Source of the DNA: Amoebophrya sp. A120
Lineage: Eukaryota; Sar; Dinophyceae; Syndiniales; Amoebophryaceae
Length of the DNA: 64,000 nt
Direction: 5' to 3'
NCBI GenBank assembly: GCA_905178155.1
Contig: CAJINV010000001.1
Location: 5,985,860 to 6,049,859 of the forward strand
The translations under genes were made by a program, and so were the position numbers. The notes beneath the pieces are model-generated. The model was not told the origin of the DNA, did not search any database, and was given only the letters and a program-made list of their open reading frames with translations. Shown piece by piece: positions 57,301 to 64,000 of this stretch; within the stretch, counting starts at the first letter, position 1; every line of letters begins with the position of its first letter.

Positions 57301-60300
57301 GCGGCAGACGTACTGCGACAATTTGACGAGCTACGTTGCCCCTGTTGCTCAGACGGAGCTTCGGGTCCAGGATTTTGTTGCTTGGACCTACCTTCGTTCT
57401 CAGGGCGAGACGAACTTGGTGAACCTCCTCAAAGACGCTGTCTCCGTGATTCCCTGTGGGCCTGGTGATCTGGGGCAGTGCTCTGGGTATCAAGCGGGTG
57501 CAGGTAATATACAAGGCTACGGGTATTCTCTGCAAATTATACGTCCGGGTTAGGGAAGTAAGTACATATTTTTGTCATGCCACCTTCCGAGGATAGACAT
57601 AGAAATACAAATAGATGAACAAAATAGACTTTCCTGTACTTGGCGTGTTACGAGGCGTCTGATGAAAGTGGTGACGTAGTTCTAGTTAGTTACACGAAAG
57701 TAGGAAAAGACGAAACTTGGACAAGTCAGTGGAGTGCCGCTACCCTACGTGCACTCCGCTTGATAAAAAGCCAACATCAGTACTATTCACAGTCTTGTGG
57801 CTAGTTGTTCCCCTTTGCATCGTAAACACGCGATGAAGCAGCGCACTGCTGCTGCTTGTGCATCATCTAGCTACGCAGATTCTCATCAACTCCTCCAGAT
57901 TGCATGTGAAATAGGCAAAGCTCAAGCTGCGCAAATTTCCCTGACCCTCACGGATTGCCCCCTCATACCGCGCAGCGCACCTTTGTGTATCCATCGAAGG
58001 ACCTGTTTTCCACTACGCAAATAGAAACGCGCGCACGCCCTTGTCCGCCACAGCTGCAGTAGGCACAGACAGGAACTCTCTTTGCCTGGCATTATTTCTT
58101 GAAAAATGTTCATGTTGGGCATGGTAATGTTACAACTGCCTCTTATTTCAACTTTTCCGCGCCATCACTCAATCATCATGCACCTCCACCAGTGACATTG
58201 CAATGATAATTCTAATTGTAGGCAGCAGCGCAAGTGGAACACTGAGGATAATTTATTGCCGCCTGCCGTGCACGGGAAGTGGAAGTCAAATGAGCTAAGT
58301 AGAAGATGTTGAAAACGAAAAGCAACTGTTGCTGCTGCAGCGACTAAGTTCGTTGCGCGCTTGAAAGCATTGCTGGTCGGCGAGCCAAGCGGGCGCCTTC
58401 GATTATGGCACGACTTTATTCATGCTTGATATTTATGAGTATCACATCAGGCAAAGGCGTGCAGTTGCCACATCTGGACAGGTGTCCGCACAGCTCCCCC
58501 CTAGTCGGGTGCCAGTCTGCGAAGCGCAGCTATTGTGCAGCTGTCGACCGAGGGTTTGAGTAAGAGGCTCAGGTGGGCCACCGAATTCCAGATCGAAAAA
58601 GTGAAAATCCGAATGGCAAAACATAGGCAGAAAAGTGTTTCCTTCCAACTCAAACTGTCTGCATCAGCAATGTTCCGACTGTTGTGGCTTGCAGCGTAGG
58701 AAGTGGCGTGCGCTTTTCCCCACGATATTCGCCGGCGGAGAAAACTACGACCACCATCAGAACACAGGGCCTTCCGGCGTGTGTCCTCCGCCTGTATGAA
58801 TTGCAAAAGTTGTGTCTGGGTCTGGAAGATTGCAACTTGTGATGCTACATTTGGATACTACAAAAATCTGTATTGCGTGAACAGTAAAGGAGGTCCAGTT
58901 TTTGCCACGGCGAGAGGGTATTTCTCATGCGGTATTAGGCATCAGGAAGCCCTCACAGAATGAATCTGTGATGCTAGGGCATGCATCACAGACGTCAAGA
59001 CTCATGCAAACTGTGCTTGACAAACCTTGCATCCTTCCAGACCCAGACATTTTTGCAATCCATAGCCTGTCTGCCTGTGCAACAACGGAGATGTCAACGA
59101 GACACCTTCATCCTGTACCAAGAATGGGCACCAGAACTGCCAGTCTTGCCACTCGGGATACGAACCGCGAAGTGGCTGGCCGTCGGCGCAAGAAACGGGC
59201 TGTCATCCTGTTTGTGGAGGCATGCAAGAATGCCCAGCCCCGGATTCCACCGGCGCGTACCACATTCGGGATGATTCGAAGCCAGCCACGGCGTGGTGCG
59301 ATATGCAGGACGACGTTGCGCTGGTTCTCGGCGGCATGAGCCAGCCGGATAGCACGGCACAAAGCGCCTGTCAAACTACCTGCTGCATAAAAGGATGCAA
59401 GATACCGGCTCAGCAGTAAGACTGGCTTTTTTTTTACTTCGATTATGAATTCATTTTCATTCATTCATGCAGGTGTAGAAGTAGTATTCTGACTCGCAAG
59501 TGCAAGAAGACTCAGAACCCCTATAAAATACAACATACGACGCGTACATTTGCAGCGCATGCGACCCCGGATTTCACCCGACCGATAACGGTACGGCGTG
59601 CGCAGAAAACGTCTGTGCGTGCGAAAACGGCAGCCCTTTGAAGGGACCGCCGATCTGCGCGGTAAACGGGGTGACGCCGGGATGCGCTACTTGCGACGAC
59701 CCGACGTTTGAGCTCATTGACAACACCTGCGTCGCACCGGGCACGACAGCAACACCAAACACTACTGGTGGTTTTTGCATCCAACCGGGCGGTGGATCAG
59801 GCAGTGTCGATGTTGCCTACAATCTCTCTGCGGTTGTGGACTGGGTCGGGTTTCTGTCTTCCCCTGCTATGCAGCCCCCGATGACCGCCGACGCGGGAGA
59901 AATACTTGGGAACGCCTCGTGCGCAGTAGGTTTTGCGGGAGAGCCTACGTTTTGGTGCGCGAACGCCAGTGAGGAGGTGCTGATGACGGGTTGCGCGGCC
60001 GCGCACGTGGTCGTGACGGAGGAGCCTACTGATAATGTAACGCTCACAACCGCACCGCAGGTCGAGCCGGAGCCGAACGCGACCGACACCGAGGGCGGCA
60101 CCCTGGCGGCCCCCCTAATCGGCGGGGGTGCTGGACTTCTCCTCCTGCTCCTCCTGCTGCTTCTGTTTCTGATGAGTTGCGGCGCGGTGGCGGCGGACGA
60201 CGAGGAGGAGCTCGAGGAGGAGGAAGAGGAAGACGCCCGGTGGGATTACAACCCGGAAGTCGAGGCGATCGGGCTCGACTTTGGCGACTGCGAGACGGCT

Positions 60301-63300
60301 TTGCTGGAAACCGGGCTGAGCGCCGCGTACGCCGCGAAATTGGCGCGGCTTCTGGCGGGTCCGGAAAGGAAGGACAAGAAAGTGGAGGCGCCGACCGAAG
60401 ACTCGGACCTCACCGCGATGCAGCACCTCGGCTTCGAATTCGATACCGACGACGGGGTGGAGGTCGGGTTCGTGCGGGGCATGATGCGGCGCGCCGTCGT
60501 CAGGCACAAGGCCGACCCCGAGCACTACACCTTGGGGACGGCGTTGTTGGCCTGCGGGTACGAGTTTGGCGCGGCGGAAACCGCCCTGGTTTACGGCGGG
60601 CTGACGCGGGCGGGTGCCCGCAAGGTTGCGAAACACGCGGCGGGGCCGACCCTAGACACGGAGGTGCTGGACGTCCGCGCGCTGGGCGACGCCGATACAG
60701 AAGCCCTGCGAAGATACTGGGGCTTCGAAGGAGCCGACACAGAAGCCCTACGAAGATACTACGGCTTCGAAGCCGCGAGCAAAAGTACTAAAGGTGGCAG
60801 TGACACTAACGTTTTGACCGCGGGCACGCTGCGCCAGGCGCTGCGGGCCAAAGTCGCCCGCGACGATACACACGAAGACGAGCGACACGTTTCGACCTTC
60901 GCATTCGACGTCGGTCTTGTGGAGACGGCCTTCATCAGTGCCGGCCTCACGCCGGCGTTCGCGAAGAAGATGGCGAGGCAGGTGACGGACCGGGAGACCC
61001 ACGACGATGACGAGCTAACCGACCCGGAGGACGAAAAGGACGCGGAAATCATGAAACAGCTCGGGCTGGAGTTTGCGGGGCCGGAGCGCGTCGGACGCAT
61101 GCGTGGATTTCTGGAGAAGGTGGCCGCACAACAGAACCCGAAGAACGCGTCCTCCTCCAAGAAGCTGCACACCGAGGACCAGATCCGGCAGCGCTTGGAA
61201 GACGCCGGGTTCTCCGAGAAGGCGGTTCGGTTCCTCGCGCCCGCCTTGGTACGGAACGCCAAAGCCGGGAAGTCGGACGATTTGCAGCTGTCTGCGGAGA
61301 CGCGGCAGCAGTTCGAGGAGGTCGCGGAGGGGCACGACCTCGACCTGTTCGGGGGTATCGAGCGCACCAACGCGTGGGCGCCGTTCGCGTACACGAAGGG
61401 CGCCCAACGCGCGTCGCGGTCAAGCAGCCAGTCCGATCTCGCCGTGGCGATCGACCTGCGGGCTCTGATCGCGGGGCAGTTTGGGTCCACCGAACGAACG
61501 AGCGCGGGACCCGGTGGAATTATCCAACACGAAAAAGATGAAGCGTTACAAGACACTCAGCACGATTAATTGACATGTGGTCGGTTTTGCTGTATGATTT
61601 TCATCGTTGACATTTATGCTCAGAGGGTGTAGTTCGCACTTTTGGAATAAATCTGAGTGAATAGGACCACTGGGGCTGAACTAGGCCTGAAGCCAAAGCC
61701 ATTTTTCCGCTGACGACGGTGGAACAAAGACTCTTCATTGGGTACTATCAGTATGAGAGTGAGTACAGGTACACAGTGAAGTGTAGTTCGTCGTGCGGGC
61801 TGGTTTTGTAAACACTTTTTTTTCCTTTTCCATAGCCCTGCTTTTCACCGCGATGCCGGCTCCGAAGCGTTTTCACCGAAAGAAGAAGCCGCCGCCGAGG
61901 GCGCCGGGTTCGGGCGATGGAGGGACCCCCGCCCCGGAAAGTCGAATTGGGACGCTTCCTGCGAAAAAGAAGAGGAAAAAGTCGGCACCGCCCCCGAGGC
62001 TGTGTCCGTGCTTGTTTCCCTCGGTGGCGGAGGATGCAGCACCCGAATCTTGTTTGTCATCCTCTCCGCCAACTAGCGCCGCGAGATCTACTTCCGTGGC
62101 CGCAGCCGCAACCAAAACAGACGGAGCCTCGCCTAACTCCCAAGGCGGGGATGCTGGGGATGCTTCTGCGGCAGCGGGTGCGAAGAATGGTGAAGAGGAG
62201 CAGCACGACGAGAATGAGCACGCCGTTGTTACCGTAAAACGGAACGCCACCGGCCTGGAGTCGTCCGGAGCGTCCTCGGCAGAGAGCGTAAGTTCTGGGG
62301 ACACCGACGACGGGCACATCGGGGGGCCGTCCCCGAAGAAAAAGAAGCAGAAACAAAAGCTGAAGGCGAAGCCAGGCAAATCCAAATCGAAGTCCACCAA
62401 GGTGGGAAGCAGCGAGACGAGCGGCTTTCTCAACCTTGGTAGCGCAGGGACGTCGGATCCCTCGAAGGTGTCAGCGGTGACCGACTCCGCCCAGAGCTCC
62501 GGCTCTTCATTGGATATCCCACTTGAAATTTATTTCACTTTCGTCTCCGAATAGATTTTGGTGTACAAAATGAGTCAATGCTCGTCAGAGTGAAGAAGTC
62601 AGGACGTGGGGCTTTGCATCTTTGACCTGTGGAGGTCCTACTCGTTTTGCATGATATCAACTTGAGTTGTTCATTGTTGAGATACATAGCTGGAAGTCAG
62701 GGTGATTTTTTGAAGTGGGATGTCGGAAGACTCGTCCGGCAGTGGTGACAACGAGACAGGCAAAGGAGAGAAACGCCACGGGAAAAAGCACCCAAAGAAA
62801 AAGAAACCGACTGGAGCAGCCCCGGTCGCCGCGCTTCCCCCCGGGCTGCTTGGCGAAGCGGAGGCCGCGCTGCAGGCGATCGGCTTCACTCGGCGGCAGG
62901 CTCATGCGCTCGGGCAGCAGATTGCTGACACCGCCGAGGGCGAGTTGAAATCCGAGGCAATGCGCCTGAACGACGAAGAACGGTTATCAAATGAAACGAC
63001 GTAAATCCTCGAAAGAGGACGAAACCGCGTGCAGCACGCGATGCGACCAGCTTGTTTCTACTTTAGTTTTTGCATTTCGTTTTCGACAACGTCTCCTTCT
63101 CCTTCTCGCCTAGCCAACACTAAATGCTAAAGTGCCTATGATTGATTCTGATGCTGTGATGTTGAAAAAGCGGGGTGAACATCAAATCGCTGGCTACAAG
63201 TCGAAGCCTGGCGTGCTGCAGCGCAGTATTTTTTCCAACGCATACCGGCAAATCGCGGAAAAGGGACTCGGCGGGGCCACAATCCTCGATTTGCAAGATC

Positions 63301-63503
63301 TGGTGGCCGAATTGGTACACCAAAAGCCGGAATTCTTTCACGAGTACACCGATGGAGACGATGCGGTGAACGCAGACACACAGGCTGCACTCGACCGGGG
63401 AGAGCCGGTTTCCATTCTCGCCCACAAGGTAAAGAAAGCCAAGCACCCCAAAGCCGGCGCAAAACACAAGCCAAAGGCAAAAGCCGCAAAAAAGCACCAT
63501 TAA
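54385..63503 (+). CDS. VWA receptor-like membrane protein 4 (EGF-like stalk, three A and one B repeats), at least nine exons
   Basis: Proposed exons: 54385-54826, 55080-56631, 56962-~57521, ~58690-58794, 59070-59415, 59556-61513, 61836-~62514, ~62721-62983 and 63249-63503 (TAA). ATG 54385 (or 54289) gives a signal-like start (MMSLSSLICLVAVAVHL) and FASVAAYTF. VWA: APWYVRTLTRGVTKNVLIALDRSGSM (about 55858-55936), VLLMTDENF. The Cys-rich stalk has EGF-like modules (VCLCNNGDVNETPSSC...CHSGYEP; CDPGFHPTDNGTAC...CACENG) and one complement-control-like unit (NASCAVGFAGEPTFWC..TGC). The membrane helix lies at about 60115-60175, then an acidic run, WDYNP, three A repeats (the second carrying a 14-residue duplication), one B repeat, AIDLRAL, and after an intron LFTAMPAPKRF, a Lys/Ser linker, module C, PVSILA and a basic end (AAKKHH). 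Splice joints at 56631/56962, 59415/59556 and 61513/61836 are GT-AG; the rest follow direct repeats. Confidence 0.7.
54827..55079. other. Intron 1 of VWA protein 4, direct repeat CGGG
   Basis: CGGG stands at 54823-54826 and 55076-55079. The intron starts GTATCAAC but no in-frame AG is available on the right. The joint LLR-DLSNSIEYEE is in frame. Confidence 0.55.
56632..56961 (+). other. Intron 2 of VWA protein 4 (GT-AG)
   Basis: GTGCAAAA ... TTGATAAG. Splicing gives PFQAIQ-DIVEQFHGEAEVV, matching PYQSIVAHYDGQAEVV in paralog 3. Confidence 0.8.
57522..58689. other. Long intron 3 of VWA protein 4, limits approximate
   Basis: The upstream homology ends near SVIPCGPGDLGQCSGY and coding resumes upstream of FAGGENYDHHQNTGPSGVCPPP. 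GT-AG pairs exist at both ends, but several choices keep frame. The interior shows no recognised element. Confidence 0.5.
58795..59069. mobile_element. Introner, GTCTGGGTCTGG family, direct repeat GCCTG
   Basis: Arms GTGTCTGGGTCTGGAAG and CTTCCAGACCCAGACATTT. GCCTG occurs at 58790-58794 and 59065-59069. The joint CPPP-VCLCNNGD rebuilds an EGF-like module. This is a good reference copy: its interior matches 14236-14507 and 14616-14839 in the same orientation and 6082-6348 in reverse. Confidence 0.85.
59416..59555 (+). other. Intron 5 of VWA protein 4 (GT-AG)
   Basis: GTAAGACTGG ... CATTTGCAG, 140 bp. The joint PAQ-HACDPGFHPT keeps the Cys spacing of the next EGF-like module. Confidence 0.82.
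60691..60774 (+). repeat. 42-bp tandem duplication in coding sequence
   Basis: Two in-frame copies, 60691-60732 and 60733-60774, encode ADTEALRRY(W/Y)GFE(G/A). They differ at only a few bases and lie inside the second type-A repeat of VWA protein 4. The other paralogs lack the extra copy. Confidence 0.9.
61514..61835 (+). other. Intron 6 of VWA protein 4 (GT-AG)
   Basis: GTGGAATTAT ... TTTTCCATAG with a long pyrimidine tract. The joint SAGP-ALLFTAMPAPKRF restores the conserved F.KAMPPRK-like motif. Confidence 0.82.
62515..62720. mobile_element. Introner, family ATCCCACTT, limits approximate
   Basis: GATATCCCACTTGAAAT at about 62513 pairs with TTTTTGAAGTGGGATGTC at about 62706-62723. GGAT is present at both ends, but the repeat-based joint is off frame by one, so the exact boundary is open. 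Confidence 0.6.
62984..63248. mobile_element. Introner-like intron, direct repeat CGG
   Basis: Starts TTATCAAATG and ends CGCATAC plus CGG; CGG also precedes it (62981-62983). The joint NDEER-QIAEKGLGGATILDLQDLV rebuilds module C exactly as in paralog 2 (TDEELQIAQKGLNGAAILDLQDLV). Arms are weak. Confidence 0.7.
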
Positions 63504-64000
63504 CGACAACTTACTTCCAATGTGGAAAGTTTTTTTATCTGGTTTCTTGCACTTCCAGCACCAAATGCAAAAGCAAATCCGATCTGAAAGGGATGCATTT
63601 ATGGTTACAGCAGATTTTTTGAACATAATTATAATTAACATCTACGTCAGCCACAGCGAAGTCGTTGAGTTTTATCTTCGCTGTTGCTCGCCAGTTTTTT
63701 AGAAAATTTTAAGTTTTACCCATTCTCTCACGTTCCCAAGATGTAGGTCTCATTCTCTTGATGAATTGCAACAACTTTTCTCGCGTCACGAGACGTAGCA
63801 GTAAATTTTTAACTTACTTGTTGCAGAAAACAGTCGTTCCCCGACCCATTCCTACAGGCAAAGTGCCAGTTTCTTTCGTTCCCCTTTCATTCTCTTTCTG
63901 ATTCACGAAGCCCCGGAGTTGAATGACCTGCAGAAGCCAATCTTCAGGGTAAGTATCGATCCTAGAAATCTCGTACTTGATATGACGCCGAATTCGAGCC
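63504..64000. other. Downstream spacer
   Basis: AT-rich 3' flank. A frame at 63520-63702 has no motif. GGTAAGTATC near 63949 looks like a splice donor and could belong to a following gene's 5' exon, which cannot be confirmed here. Confidence 0.35.

Noticed and set aside
22376-63503. Assignment of the VWA proteins to apicomplexan TRAP/MIC2 adhesins
   Set aside because: VWA and a membrane helix are shared features, but no thrombospondin-type WSxW motif is seen and the large repeat-built cytosolic region is unlike the short TRAP tail.

Overview
The window looks like nuclear DNA of a eukaryote, most likely an alveolate protist. This rests on spliceosomal introns in a recognisable ELOF1 gene, GC-rich exons in AT-rich spacers, every supported gene lying on the + strand, and several genes cut by short inverted-repeat 'introner' elements flanked by 3-8 bp direct repeats. 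A Syndiniales (Amoebophrya-like) dinoflagellate parasite is my best guess, because introners with non-canonical splice ends are described there. This is inference; no marker gene proves it. I see no rRNA, tRNA or CRISPR.

Layout. 0-10 kb: two tandem paralogous genes (the first entering from the left, the second at 3.7-9.8 kb) share a beta-sandwich-like core and long acidic, Ser-rich tails; the second is cut by seven introners from four sequence families. 11.7-12.6 kb: ELOF1, with three exons and ordinary GT-AG introns. 13.8-20.2 kb: a GT4-type glycosyltransferase split by introners, one of which was itself hit by a ~2 kb repeat leaving a 14-bp target duplication. 20.2-22.4 kb: spacer with a 22-bp tandem array and a 1-kb segment between 38-bp direct repeats.

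22.4-63.5 kb holds the most interesting content: four paralogous predicted type-I membrane proteins (22376-28268, 29287-38049, 47695-52992, 54385-63503). Each has an N-terminal hydrophobic segment followed by a conserved Y-T-F/L motif, a von Willebrand A (VWA) domain with DxSxS metal-binding motif, a variable stalk (Pro-rich, EGF-like or complement-control-like Cys modules), one transmembrane helix, and a large cytosolic region. The cytosolic region is built from two repeat types I do not recognise (A and B), a conserved C-terminal module (C), and a PLSIL-type motif followed by a Lys-rich tail. The array is split by a non-LTR retrotransposon (40166-45205) with an intact endonuclease/reverse-transcriptase ORF.

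The VWA proteins look like surface adhesion or sensing receptors whose paralogs differ in stalk and in number of cytosolic repeats. The glycosyltransferase and the beta-sandwich proteins could belong to the same surface or secretory biology, but nothing beyond proximity links them. Where GT-AG boundaries do not keep frame, exon ends were placed at the short direct repeats that restore the conserved reading frame; such limits are uncertain by a few bases.
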